NCBI RefSeq assembly: GCF_002940685.1
Contig: NZ_PNFP01000005.1
Span: 186,001-250,000 of the forward strand
Direction of reading: 5' to 3'
DNA: 64,000 bases
From: Ensifer adhaerens
GTDB lineage: Bacteria; Pseudomonadota; Alphaproteobacteria; Rhizobiales; Rhizobiaceae
The notes under the pieces are model-generated. The model did no database searches, was not told where the DNA came from, and saw only the letters and a list, made by a program, of their open reading frames with translations. Positions 18,527-27,162 of the stretch are shown piece after piece. The position numbers were made by a program, and so were the translations under genes. How positions within the stretch are numbered: the first letter of the stretch is position 1; each line of letters starts with the position of its first letter.

Positions 18527-18569
18527 AGACACGAAAAAGCCCGCCGGTTCGGCGGGCTTTTTCGTGTCT
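18527..18569. terminator. Bidirectional terminator between gapR and DUF882 gene
   Basis: Perfect 19-bp stem with a 5-base loop; the stem contains AAAAAGCCCGCC / GGCGGGCTTTTT, giving U-tracts on both strands. The minus-strand gene ends 17 bases away. Confidence 0.9.
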
Positions 18570-18585
18570 GGCGTTTGGTGGAAGC

Positions 18586-20451
18586 TCAGTTGGTGCTGAA
18601 CTTCTTCACTTCCATGAAGTTGACGGCATTGCCGCTGAAGCGGGCCGTGTCGACGTTTGGTCCGGCGCTGCTGGAGAAGCCGGCCGCATAGACCGTCGTC
18701 GGGGCGGTGCGCAGCGACTTGCTGACGAAGCGCGGCGCCTTCACCGGCTTGGAAAGCGTTGCGACGCGGCCGGTCGAAAGCGCCCATTCGGAAATGATCT
18801 TCTGGGTCAGCTTCGGTTCGGCGCGCACCGACGAGCGGGTCGCGGCTTCGGCGTCGTTCTTCTTCGGCCGGCCACCCTTGGCCGGCGCTTCCGCCTGCGT
18901 GTCGAAGGCACTGTCGAAGATCGCGGCGCGCGCATTCGTGCCCGACTGCGGCGCGTAGGCCGCCATCTCGATCGGCTGCGGCTGGGCGACGGGCTGACGT
19001 TCAGCCGGCGTCGGCTGCGCAAGCGCGACACGGGTCTTGGCTTCGGCCGCCACGTCGCGCGACGGTTCTGCGGATGCCACGACAGGACGCTCGGCAAAGG
19101 AGGGGATCACGACCTGCGCATCGGCAACGGCGGCAAGGGCCGCATCGCCCGCGGGCCGGCCGGCCGGAACCGGCACGAAGCCGAGCGCCTGCATGTCCGG
19201 CGCTGCGTCGGCGGATGCGACGAGCGTGTTCATGTCGCGACGGTCAAGCATTTGCGGGACCGGAACCTTCATCGAGGCGAGGTCGGCAAATTCGCTCGGC
19301 GTTTCCGAGGCTTGCGGCAGGGCAGCGGCAAGGGCCTCCTGGGCCGGGTTCGTCTCGGGCGCAACCAGCGCCACGGCTACGCCGCCATCGGCAGGCGCCT
19401 GCTTGAAGGCGGGCCGCACGGCCGGGACCGGGGCATTGATGTTCTGTTCTGTCGAGGCAGTGGCAGCAACCGTCGGCTCGGCGGCGACAGAGCCGGCGAC
19501 GCCGGGCAACGCTTCCTGAGCGGCGGGCGCGGCGGCCGTCTGCACCTTGGCAGCTGGAACTGCGCCACCTTCGTCGTCGGTGCCGGGACCGGCTGCGATT
19601 GCCGAGGGTTCTTCATCCTCGTCGCCACCGCCGCCAAAGAGCATGGCGAACAGGTTGCCGCGGCGCTTGCCGCTGGTATCGCCCGGCCCCTTGTCGCCAC
19701 CACCGGCAACCTCGATCGCCGAGGCGCCGACGCGACGCTTGTAGTCGGCGACCGCCTGCTCATAGCCCGGCAACGGCTTGCCGTCGGAGGGGAGATGCAT
19801 GGTCTTGCCGTCGGGGAAGATGCGTGCGAGTTCGGCACGGCTCATGCGTGGCCAGGCGCGAACGCCACCGACGTCCATGTGGACGAAAGGCGAACCGGAG
19901 GTCGGATAGTAACCGACGCCGCCCACCTGGAATTTCACGCCGATCTCGCGCAGCGTCTTCAGCTTCACGTCGGGCAGGTAGAAGTCCATCGCCTTGCCGA
20001 GCATGTGCTGGCTCTTCTTGGCAACGCCCTTCGAGCGCGAGCGCAGCATGCCGTTGGTCGCCGGCGAACGATAGGCCGACACGACGTGGATATAATCGCG
20101 CGATCCGCTCTTCTGGTAGACTTCCCAGACGAGGTCGAGCAGGCGCGGGTCCATCTTCGTCGGCTCGTTGCGGCGCCAGTCACGCAGGAAACGGTTGATT
20201 TCCTGCAGACCCTTGGCGTCGTAGCGGCCATTGCGCTTGAAGGTGATCTGCGCCTTTTCCTGGGTATGAATGAAATAGAGCTTCAGTGTCCGGGTCTGTC
20301 CTGCGGCCTCCACGGGAGGTGCAAAACCAGGCGTCACGAGGGCAGCCGCAAGAGCAACGGATGTCAGAACCTGCGGCACCCGGCGGGTGACCGCCGCGCA
20401 GACTCTCGCTAAGGAGCCAAGCGGCTTCTTAAAACCGAACAAATTTGGCAT
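18586..20451 (-). CDS. DUF882 (peptidase M15_2/MepK-like) cell-wall protein with long disordered tail
   Basis: 621-residue exported protein. A signal segment lies at about 26-50. The DUF882 domain spans about 53-205 with the YcbK/MepK zinc motif: SAYRSPATN at 125-133, His149 and Asp156 in SQHMLGKAMDF, and His191 in VHMD. E. coli MepK cuts 3-3 (mDAP-mDAP) peptide cross-links, which are abundant in Rhizobiales, so a murein endopeptidase role is likely. Residues 240-621 are low-complexity Ala/Pro/Glu-rich sequence without a known domain, unusually long. Two palindromes upstream (20518-20531, 20556-20572) may control it. Confidence 0.83.
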   Translation of the reverse strand: MPNLFGFKKPLGSLARVCAAVTRRVPQVLTSVALAAALVTPGFAPPVEAAGQTRTLKLYFIHTQEKAQITFKRNGRYDAKGLQEINRFLRDWRRNEPTKMDPRLLDLVWEVYQKSGSRDYIHVVSAYRSPATNGMLRSRSKGVAKKSQHMLGKAMDFYLPDVKLKTLREIGVKFQVGGVGYYPTSGSPFVHMDVGGVRAWPRMSRAELARIFPDGKTMHLPSDGKPLPGYEQAVADYKRRVGASAIEVAGGGDKGPGDTSGKRRGNLFAMLFGGGGDEDEEPSAIAAGPGTDDEGGAVPAAKVQTAAAPAAQEALPGVAGSVAAEPTVAATASTEQNINAPVPAVRPAFKQAPADGGVAVALVAPETNPAQEALAAALPQASETPSEFADLASMKVPVPQMLDRRDMNTLVASADAAPDMQALGFVPVPAGRPAGDAALAAVADAQVVIPSFAERPVVASAEPSRDVAAEAKTRVALAQPTPAERQPVAQPQPIEMAAYAPQSGTNARAAIFDSAFDTQAEAPAKGGRPKKNDAEAATRSSVRAEPKLTQKIISEWALSTGRVATLSKPVKAPRFVSKSLRTAPTTVYAAGFSSSAGPNVDTARFSGNAVNFMEVKKFSTN

Positions 20452-20517
20452 TCAATCCCCGTCCGACGGACAACCGTGCTTCGCTGTCTCAGATGACTGT
20501 CAAATAAGGTGACAGCA

Positions 20518-20531
20518 TGGCAAATTTGCCA
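20518..20531. promoter_or_regulatory. Palindrome TGGCAAATTTGCCA
   Basis: Perfect 14-bp palindrome 67 bases upstream of the DUF882 start. Confidence 0.4.
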
Positions 20532-20555
20532 CAGTCGTCACCGCCCCTTATAATA

Positions 20556-20572
20556 TAGTGAATACTTCACTA
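20556..20572. promoter_or_regulatory. Dyad TAGTGAA-TAC-TTCACTA
   Basis: Perfect 7-bp arms with a 3-base centre in an AT-rich patch (TATAATATAG), 105 bases upstream of the DUF882 start and 60 bases after the response-regulator stop. Looks like an operator overlapping a promoter. Confidence 0.42.
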
Positions 20573-20631
20573 ACAAGGTCTAAACGGCGGTGACTGAAGA
20601 GCACGGCTAATGAAGCGTGAATGCGTCGATT

Positions 20632-22173
20632 TTATGCCGCCTCTCTCAAGGGGTTATCGGGATCGATGCCATAATCCTTCAGCTTGCGGTAGAGGGTAGA
20701 CCGGCCGATGCCGAGCTTGCGGGCCACCTGGCTCATCTGTCCGCGGTAGAATTTCAGCGCAAAACGAATCAGTTCCTCCTCGACTTCGGCAAGCTTGCGG
20801 ACGTCTCCGCCTTCGTCGACGCTGGCGATCGCGTTCTCCATGCGCGGATCGCCCGAGGTCTCTGTCTCCATCGATTTTGCCGCACTTGCAAAGTCGGGAT
20901 AGACGCTCGACGCTGCTTCACCAGCCGCCGCCCGCTCGGGCCCTGCCTCGCCCCAGGAAAAGCCGGCGCGGTCGGAAACCACATAGCCGGGTATCTGGGT
21001 GGCGATCTGCGGGAAGTCCTTCACCGTCAGCTCGTTGCCCTCGGCAAGCACGACGGCGCGGAAGATCGCGTTCTCGAGCTGGCGGATGTTGCCCGGCCAG
21101 TCATAGGCGGTCAGGAGTGCCAGCGCGCCGCTCGATACCGCCAGCGGCTGGTTCAGCCGCTGCTCGGCGGCGAAGCGCTCGACGAAGGAGCGCACCAGCA
21201 CCGGGATATCTTCCTTGCGCCGGCGAAGCGCCGGAATGGTGATCGGGAAAACATTGAGGCGGTAGTAGAGATCCTCACGGAACCGCCCCTCCCGAACCTC
21301 GTTGATGAGGTCCTTGTTGGTCGCGGAGATCAGTCGCACATTCACCTTCTGCGGATGACGCGCGCCGATCGTCTCGATTTCGCCCTGCTGGACCGCGCGC
21401 AACAGCTTGACCTGAACCTCGAGCGGCAGGTCGCCGATCTCGTCGAGGAACAGCGTTCCGCCGTCCGCGTCGACGAACTTGCCGGTGTGCTTTTCGGTCG
21501 CGCCGGTAAAGGCGCCCTTTTCGTGGCCGAAGAGAATGCTTTCGACCAGATTGTGCGGGATGGCGCCACAGTTGACGGTGACGAAGGGCTTGCCGACCCG
21601 ATCGCTTGCCGACTGGATGGCGCGGGCCACCATTTCCTTGCCGACGCCGGATTCGCCTTCGAGCACGATCGGGATGTTGGACTGCGCGGCGCGGCGCGCA
21701 AGATCGATCACCCGGATCATCGCCGGGCTTGCCGAGACGACGTCGTCGAAGCCGACGGCGCCGCCGCGCGGACGGCGCGAGGTTTTGACCTTGCCGTCGC
21801 GGCTCGCCATTTTCAGCGCGTTGCCGATCGCCACCGACAGGCGCTCCGGAGAGACCGGCTTCACCAGGAAGTCGAAGGCGCCGGCCTGCATCGCGTGCAC
21901 CACGGTCTCGATGCCGCCCTGTCCGGTCTGGACGATAACCGGCGTGTCGACGCCGCGTTCGGCCAGCGCTTCAAGGAAGCCGTGGCCGTTCATTTCCGGC
22001 ATCAGGAGATCGAGCAGGATGACATTGATCATGCCACCCTTGCGCTCAAGCAGTTCCAGACCGCTGCGGCCGTTATCGGCGAGATGCGCCACATGACCGA
22101 GACGCTCGATCATGTTCGTCAGCAACCGGCGCTGCACCGGATCGTCATCAATGACCAGAATGTGTGATGTCAC
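20632..22173 (-). CDS. tacA: Sigma-54-dependent response regulator (NtrC/TacA type)
   Basis: 513-residue regulator with three domains. The receiver (1-120) has the acidic pocket at 9-11, phosphoacceptor Asp55 (LLDLLMP) and Lys105. The AAA+ domain (about 143-380) has Walker A GESGVGKE, an intact GAFTGA loop that contacts sigma-54 and Walker B GGTLFLDEIG. The Fis-type HTH is at about 470-500 (QMSQVARKLGIGRSTLYRKL). It should activate RpoN promoters when phosphorylated. No cognate kinase is nearby. The tacA label rests on memory of the S. meliloti annotation at this position, and functional equivalence to Caulobacter TacA is unproven. Confidence 0.88.
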   Translation of the reverse strand: MTSHILVIDDDPVQRRLLTNMIERLGHVAHLADNGRSGLELLERKGGMINVILLDLLMPEMNGHGFLEALAERGVDTPVIVQTGQGGIETVVHAMQAGAFDFLVKPVSPERLSVAIGNALKMASRDGKVKTSRRPRGGAVGFDDVVSASPAMIRVIDLARRAAQSNIPIVLEGESGVGKEMVARAIQSASDRVGKPFVTVNCGAIPHNLVESILFGHEKGAFTGATEKHTGKFVDADGGTLFLDEIGDLPLEVQVKLLRAVQQGEIETIGARHPQKVNVRLISATNKDLINEVREGRFREDLYYRLNVFPITIPALRRRKEDIPVLVRSFVERFAAEQRLNQPLAVSSGALALLTAYDWPGNIRQLENAIFRAVVLAEGNELTVKDFPQIATQIPGYVVSDRAGFSWGEAGPERAAAGEAASSVYPDFASAAKSMETETSGDPRMENAIASVDEGGDVRKLAEVEEELIRFALKFYRGQMSQVARKLGIGRSTLYRKLKDYGIDPDNPLREAA

Positions 22174-22361
22174 GGAAGCCTCCTGCTCTGGACACGCGGT
22201 ACTCTTTGGCCAACGTCATGTGCCAAATCACGTCAGGCATCTGTGCCATAAAGGGCTGAACATCATGTTTTGAGAAATGCTTGCATTTTATCCATTGCCG
22301 GCGATAGCAATGGGGCCCATATCGCTTGCCTCTTCCTGTCACGAACGAGAGAAATCCGACG

Positions 22362-24221
22362 ATGACCTTCCGCCCCCTCGCCCCCGAGCAATTCGTTGTC
22401 CGCGCCGCCGCCGGCCAGAGCCATGGCGCCGCTGCCGACCTCGGTGACCTGCCCTCCTGGCGGCTGGAGGATCTCTATCCCTCCGCCTCCTCGGATGCGT
22501 TTCGCGACGATCTGAAGAAGGCCGATGCCGACGCGATCGCCTTCGAGACCAAATGGAAGGGCAAGCTGGCCGAAGCGGCGACGAAGAGCGGCGACGCCGG
22601 CATCGGCGCGGCCGTCAGGGAATTCGAAGCGCTCGAAGACATAATGGGCCGCATCGCCTCCTTTGCCGGCCTCACCTATTTCTCCGACACGTCCAAGCCG
22701 GAGAATGGCAAGCTTTATGGCGACGTGCAGTCGAAGCTCACCGACATGTCGGCGCATCTCCTGTTCTTCTCCTTGGAGCTGAACCGGATCGACGACGCGA
22801 TCCTCGACAAGGCGCTCGAAAACGATGCGCTCGCCGCTCACTACAAGCCTTGGCTGACCGATCTGCGCATGGACAAGCCCTACCAGCTCGACGACAAGCT
22901 GGAACAGCTGTTCCTGGAAAAGTCGATGACGGGTGCCGCCGCCTTCAACCGGCTGTTCGACGAGACGATGGCGAGCCTTACCTTCAATGTCGACGGTGAA
23001 GCGCTGCCGCTCGAGGTCACCCTCAACCTGCTGCAGGACCCGTCGAGCGACGTTCGCAAGAAGGCGGCGATGGCGCTTGCCGAAACCTTCAAGGCCAACA
23101 TCCGCACCTTCACGCTGATCACCAACACGCTCGCCAAGGACAAGGAAATCTCCGACCGCTGGCGTGGCTTCAAGGATATCGCCGATAGCCGGCATCTGGC
23201 CAACCGCGTCGAGCGCGAGGTCGTCGATGCGCTCGCCGAAGCGGTCAAATCCGCCTATCCGCGCCTGTCGCATCGCTACTATTCGCTGAAGGCGAAGTGG
23301 CTCGGCATGGAACAGATGGATTTCTGGGACCGCAACGCACCATTGCCGGAAACCCCGAACGCGCTGATCTCGTGGAATGAAGCCAGGGACACCGTGCTCT
23401 CCGCCTACAATGCCTTCGCGCCGGAAATGGCCGCGATTGCGCGTCGCTTCTTCGACGAGCGCTGGATCGACGCACCGGTGCGGCCCGGCAAGGCGCCCGG
23501 CGCCTTCGCGCACCCGACGGTGCCCTCGGCCCATCCCTATGTGCTCGTCAACTACATGGGCAAGCCGCGCGACGTGATGACGCTCGCCCACGAGCTTGGC
23601 CATGGCGTGCACCAGGTGCTCGCCGGCGGCCAGGGCGCGCTGATGGCCTCGACGCCGCTGACGCTTGCCGAAACCGCCTCGGTCTTCGGCGAGATGCTGA
23701 CGTTCCGGGCGCTGCTCGACCGGACGAAGGACAAGCGCGAGCGCAAGGCCATGCTCTCCCAGAAGGTCGAGGACATGATCAACACGGTCGTGCGCCAGAT
23801 CGCCTTCTACGAGTTCGAGCGCAAGGTGCACACCGCCCGCAAGGAAGGCGAACTGACGGCCGACGATATCGGCAAGCTGTGGCTGTCGGTGCAGAACGAG
23901 AGCCTCGGCCCGGCGATCCGCATTTCCGAGGGCTACGAGACCTACTGGGCCTATATCCCCCACTTCATCCATTCGCCCTTCTACGTCTATGCCTATGCCT
24001 TCGGCGACTGCCTGGTGAACTCGCTCTATGCCGTTTACCAGAACGCCGAGCAGGGCTTCCAGGACAAGTATTTCGAGCTTCTGAAGGCCGGCGGCACCAA
24101 GCATCATTCGGAACTGCTCGCGCCCTTCGGCCTCGATGCCACCGATCCGTCGTTCTGGGCACAGGGACTGTCGATGATCGAAGGGCTCATCGACGAACTC
24201 GAGGCACTTGATAAGGCCTGA
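22362..24221 (+). CDS. pepF: Oligoendopeptidase F (M3B peptidase)
   Basis: 619-residue cytosolic zinc metallopeptidase of the PepF family. The active site HELGH is at 410-414, with the third ligand in LAETASVFGEML about 25 residues later. The C-terminal half is typical (ISEGYETYWAYIPHFIHSPF). It cleaves oligopeptides of roughly 7-17 residues during peptide turnover. ATG 22362 follows GAGAGAAA. Divergent from the response regulator and 44 bases before pabB. Confidence 0.93.
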   Translation: MTFRPLAPEQFVVRAAAGQSHGAAADLGDLPSWRLEDLYPSASSDAFRDDLKKADADAIAFETKWKGKLAEAATKSGDAGIGAAVREFEALEDIMGRIASFAGLTYFSDTSKPENGKLYGDVQSKLTDMSAHLLFFSLELNRIDDAILDKALENDALAAHYKPWLTDLRMDKPYQLDDKLEQLFLEKSMTGAAAFNRLFDETMASLTFNVDGEALPLEVTLNLLQDPSSDVRKKAAMALAETFKANIRTFTLITNTLAKDKEISDRWRGFKDIADSRHLANRVEREVVDALAEAVKSAYPRLSHRYYSLKAKWLGMEQMDFWDRNAPLPETPNALISWNEARDTVLSAYNAFAPEMAAIARRFFDERWIDAPVRPGKAPGAFAHPTVPSAHPYVLVNYMGKPRDVMTLAHELGHGVHQVLAGGQGALMASTPLTLAETASVFGEMLTFRALLDRTKDKRERKAMLSQKVEDMINTVVRQIAFYEFERKVHTARKEGELTADDIGKLWLSVQNESLGPAIRISEGYETYWAYIPHFIHSPFYVYAYAFGDCLVNSLYAVYQNAEQGFQDKYFELLKAGGTKHHSELLAPFGLDATDPSFWAQGLSMIEGLIDELEALDKA

Positions 24222-24265
24222 TCCGGAAACAATCCGGATCGCGGAGCGATCGACAAGACGACTTT

Positions 24266-25465
24266 ATGAACGACACCGCACCCTATGTGCTGTTCCGGGA
24301 CGACAGCGAAAGCCGCACCACGGTTTTCGCCTCGCCTTCGCGCGTCATAACCGCCCGCACCAAGGCGGAATTTGTCCGCGGCCTTGCGGAGCTTGAACGC
24401 GCGCACAAATCCGGCAAGTGGATCGCCGGCTTCATGTCCTACGAGGCCGGGCATCTCTTCGAGGCGAAACTCGCAGGCTACGCCGAGGAGGGCCGCGAAA
24501 CGCCGCTGATGTCCTTCGGCATCTTCGATGCGCCGAGCGAGGATCATCCCCTTTCCGAGCCGCAGCGGCGAACCGAGAACGAACCCTTCTTGAGCGAGCC
24601 GCGCGCCGACTGGGACTTCGACACCTACCGCGAACGCTTCGACCGCCTGCACCAGCACCTGCGACAGGGCGATTGCTACCAGGCCAACCTGACGATGCCG
24701 ATCCGCGCCCGCTGGTCTGGCGACCCGCGCGCCGCCTTCTGGTCGCTGATCGACCGGCAGCCGGTCAAATACGGCGCGCTCGTCGCGCTCGACGGGCCGG
24801 TGCTCCTGTCGCGTTCCCCGGAGCTTTTCTTCCGTGTCGATGCGGACGGCTGGATCGAGACGCACCCGATGAAGGGCACGGCCAAGCGCGGCGCGACGGC
24901 CGCCGAAGATGCCGAGATCATCGCCGCCATGCGCGCCGATGAAAAGACCCAGGCCGAGAACCGGATGATCGTCGACCTCCTGCGCAACGACATTTCGCGC
25001 ATCACCGAGGTCGGCACGCTTGATGTCCCCAAGCTCTTCGACATCGAGACCTACCCGACCGTGCACCAGATGGTGAGCCACGTCCGGGCAAGGCTCCTGC
25101 CCGAAATCACCCTCAGCGACATCTTCGCCGCTCTTTTTCCCTGCGGCTCGATCACCGGTGCGCCGAAGATCCGCGCGATGGAGATCCTGCACGACCTGGA
25201 GGATGGCCCTCGCGACGCCTATTGCGGCGCGATCGGCTTCATCGCGCCAAACGGCGTGATGCGTTTCAGCGTCGCGATCCGGACGATATCGCTTTTCGAA
25301 AATGGCGACGCCGTCTTCAATGTCGGCGGCGGCATCGTCTTCGACAGCACCGCCCAATCTGAATACGAGGAGTGCCTCCTGAAGGCCCGCTTCGCCGTTG
25401 GCGACGACAGGATCGCGCTCGGTGAACGCGATGTCGCGCCAGCCGACAGCGCGGTCGTCCGATGA
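24266..25465 (+). CDS. pabB: Aminodeoxychorismate synthase component I
   Basis: 399-residue chorismate-binding enzyme that makes 4-amino-4-deoxychorismate for folate synthesis. The PMKGT motif at 201-205 carries Lys203, the nucleophile that marks PabB; anthranilate synthases have PIAGT instead. Further blocks: NRMIVDLLRNDISRI and the C-terminal FPCGSITGAPKIRAMEIL. No glutaminase domain (PabA) is fused, so it needs a separate PabA or free ammonia. It overlaps the lyase gene by 4 bases (ATGA), giving a pabB-pabC operon. Confidence 0.93.
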   Translation: MNDTAPYVLFRDDSESRTTVFASPSRVITARTKAEFVRGLAELERAHKSGKWIAGFMSYEAGHLFEAKLAGYAEEGRETPLMSFGIFDAPSEDHPLSEPQRRTENEPFLSEPRADWDFDTYRERFDRLHQHLRQGDCYQANLTMPIRARWSGDPRAAFWSLIDRQPVKYGALVALDGPVLLSRSPELFFRVDADGWIETHPMKGTAKRGATAAEDAEIIAAMRADEKTQAENRMIVDLLRNDISRITEVGTLDVPKLFDIETYPTVHQMVSHVRARLLPEITLSDIFAALFPCGSITGAPKIRAMEILHDLEDGPRDAYCGAIGFIAPNGVMRFSVAIRTISLFENGDAVFNVGGGIVFDSTAQSEYEECLLKARFAVGDDRIALGERDVAPADSAVVR

Positions 25466-26100
25466 CGGATTTCTCGCTGATCGAAACCCTGCGCTACGAG
25501 CCCGAGGCCGGCTTCGTCCGGTTGCGCCTGCACCTCGCGCGTCTGGTCCGGTCCGCCCGCCGTCTCGGCATGTCCGGCGCCGATGGCGCGCAAGCCGCGC
25601 TGCTTGCGGCGGTCGAGGCAGCCGCCGGCAATGCCGGAACCGCGCTTCGCGTGCGCCTCGAGCTTTTCCCGGACGGCCGCATCGAGGTGAAGACCGCGCC
25701 CTTCACGCCGCTGCCCGAAGAGACGGTCTGGCGGGTGCGGATTGCCGCCATGCGGCTCAATTCGAGCGATCCGCTCTTGCGCTACAAGACCAGCCGCCGC
25801 GCCGCCTATGAAGCCGCCCGCGCCGAGTTTGCGCCAAGCGAGGTCGACGAGGTTCTGCTTCTGAACGAGAAGGGCGAGGTCTGCGAAGGCACGATCACCT
25901 CGGTCTTCCTCGACGACGGCAGCGGCATTCTCAAGACGCCGCCAATCGCCTGTGGCCTGCTTGCCGGCGTGCTGCGCACCGAACTCATCTGCCAGCGCCG
26001 CGCGCGGGTCGCGCGGCTTTCGCTTAACGACCTCGCCCGCGGCAACCTTTACGTCGGCAATTCGCTACGGGGCCTGATCCGGGTGAACCTCATGGTCTGA
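25462..26100 (+). CDS. pabC: Aminotransferase class IV, aminodeoxychorismate lyase-like
   Basis: 212-residue fold-type IV PLP enzyme, short but complete. The PLP lysine is Lys109 in LLRYKTSRRAAY, and Glu142 in EVCEGTITSVFL is the cofactor-N1 ligand. The C-terminal LLAGVLRTELI is standard for PabC. Paired with pabB, it should release p-aminobenzoate and pyruvate. Its last 36 bases overlap the 3' end of the convergent GGDEF gene. Confidence 0.87.
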   Translation: MTDFSLIETLRYEPEAGFVRLRLHLARLVRSARRLGMSGADGAQAALLAAVEAAAGNAGTALRVRLELFPDGRIEVKTAPFTPLPEETVWRVRIAAMRLNSSDPLLRYKTSRRAAYEAARAEFAPSEVDEVLLLNEKGEVCEGTITSVFLDDGSGILKTPPIACGLLAGVLRTELICQRRARVARLSLNDLARGNLYVGNSLRGLIRVNLMV

Positions 26101-27015
26101 GCCGGGAAGCGTGTGGCGTCTGACCTGGTCCCGCCCATCGCGCTTGGCGAGATAGAGCGCCTGATCGGCGCGCGCATAGAGGTCGCTGACCGTGTCCCCG
26201 TCGCGATACTCCGCAACCCCGACCGAACAGGTGTAGAAGAACTCCGGGATGTTCTCGAGCGGGCGGGAATTGCGCACCCGTTCGAGCAGACGATCGAGAA
26301 TGCGGTGGCCCTCGCTGATGGTCGTATCCGGCAGGATGAGCATGAACTCCTCGCCGCCAATCCGGCCGAAGCAGTCCGAACGGCGCACGAATTCCTGCAT
26401 CTGGCGGGCGAAATCGAGCAGCACCTCGTCGCCGCGCTGGTGCCCGTGGCGATCGTTGATCGCCTTGAAGTAGTCGATGTCGATGATCGCGACACAGCCC
26501 CACATATGCGGGTTCTCGGCGCAGTTGGCGATGAACTCGGTGAGACGCCCCATCGTGTAGCGGCGGTTGGGCACGCTCGTCAGCTCGTCGACCTGGGCGG
26601 CCCGAAGCGCAAAGTCGCGGTCCTGGCGCAGTTCCCGCTCTTCCGCATGGATCGTCGTCACGTCGACGGCGATGCACAGCATGCAGCCATCCGCATCCAC
26701 CGTTTCCGTCATCCACAGCCAGCGACCGTCGTGCAGGTCCGTTTCCATGGCGCGGAACGGCACCTTGCCGCGCCGGTGCAGTGTCGAGGCGATCCAGGCA
26801 TCGATATCTTCCGACTTCAGGACCGTGCCCTGTCCGGCGGCATGGTTCCGGCGCATGATCTCTTCCCAGGTCGGGCTCTCGTCCGGACCGAGATGGTAGG
26901 CCGCGCGAAACGCCGGATTGGCGAAGCGCAGTCGATCGTGCTGATCATAAAGTGCGATCAGCACGGGTGTTTTGCTCTGTAGGGCCGCAAGAGCCTTGAG
27001 ATGACTACCGGTCAC
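26065..27015 (-). CDS. PAS-GGDEF diguanylate cyclase
   Basis: 316-residue signalling protein: PAS-like domain at about 12-125 (PVLIALYDQHDRLRFANPAF), linker helix and a GGDEF domain at about 140-305. The catalytic loop is GGEEF at 220-224, active in many enzymes, and an RRSD product-inhibition I-site lies at 211-214, exactly five residues before it. It should make cyclic di-GMP under feedback control. No transmembrane segment is seen, so the PAS senses something in the cytoplasm. The start is a GTG after GGAGGCG. Its 3' end overlaps pabC by 36 bases tail to tail. Confidence 0.9.
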   Translation of the reverse strand: MTGSHLKALAALQSKTPVLIALYDQHDRLRFANPAFRAAYHLGPDESPTWEEIMRRNHAAGQGTVLKSEDIDAWIASTLHRRGKVPFRAMETDLHDGRWLWMTETVDADGCMLCIAVDVTTIHAEERELRQDRDFALRAAQVDELTSVPNRRYTMGRLTEFIANCAENPHMWGCVAIIDIDYFKAINDRHGHQRGDEVLLDFARQMQEFVRRSDCFGRIGGEEFMLILPDTTISEGHRILDRLLERVRNSRPLENIPEFFYTCSVGVAEYRDGDTVSDLYARADQALYLAKRDGRDQVRRHTLPGSDHEVHPDQAP

Positions 27016-27162
27016 GGTCTGTCACGCCTCCGGGAACTAATCAATTATGGCGCGAAGCGGATGCTTCTAACGTAGCTATAGCACGAACCGCTTGTGACAA
27101 GCGTTTCACCGTGCGAAACGATAGTGATATGGTTAAATCGCAACCTGGACCGATCGCTCCGC

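Noticed and set aside
22174..22361. Sigma-54 promoter between the response regulator and pepF
   Set aside because: TTTGGCACATGACGTTGGC on the minus strand looks like TGGCAC-N5-TTGC, but the GG to GC spacing is wrong by one or two bases.
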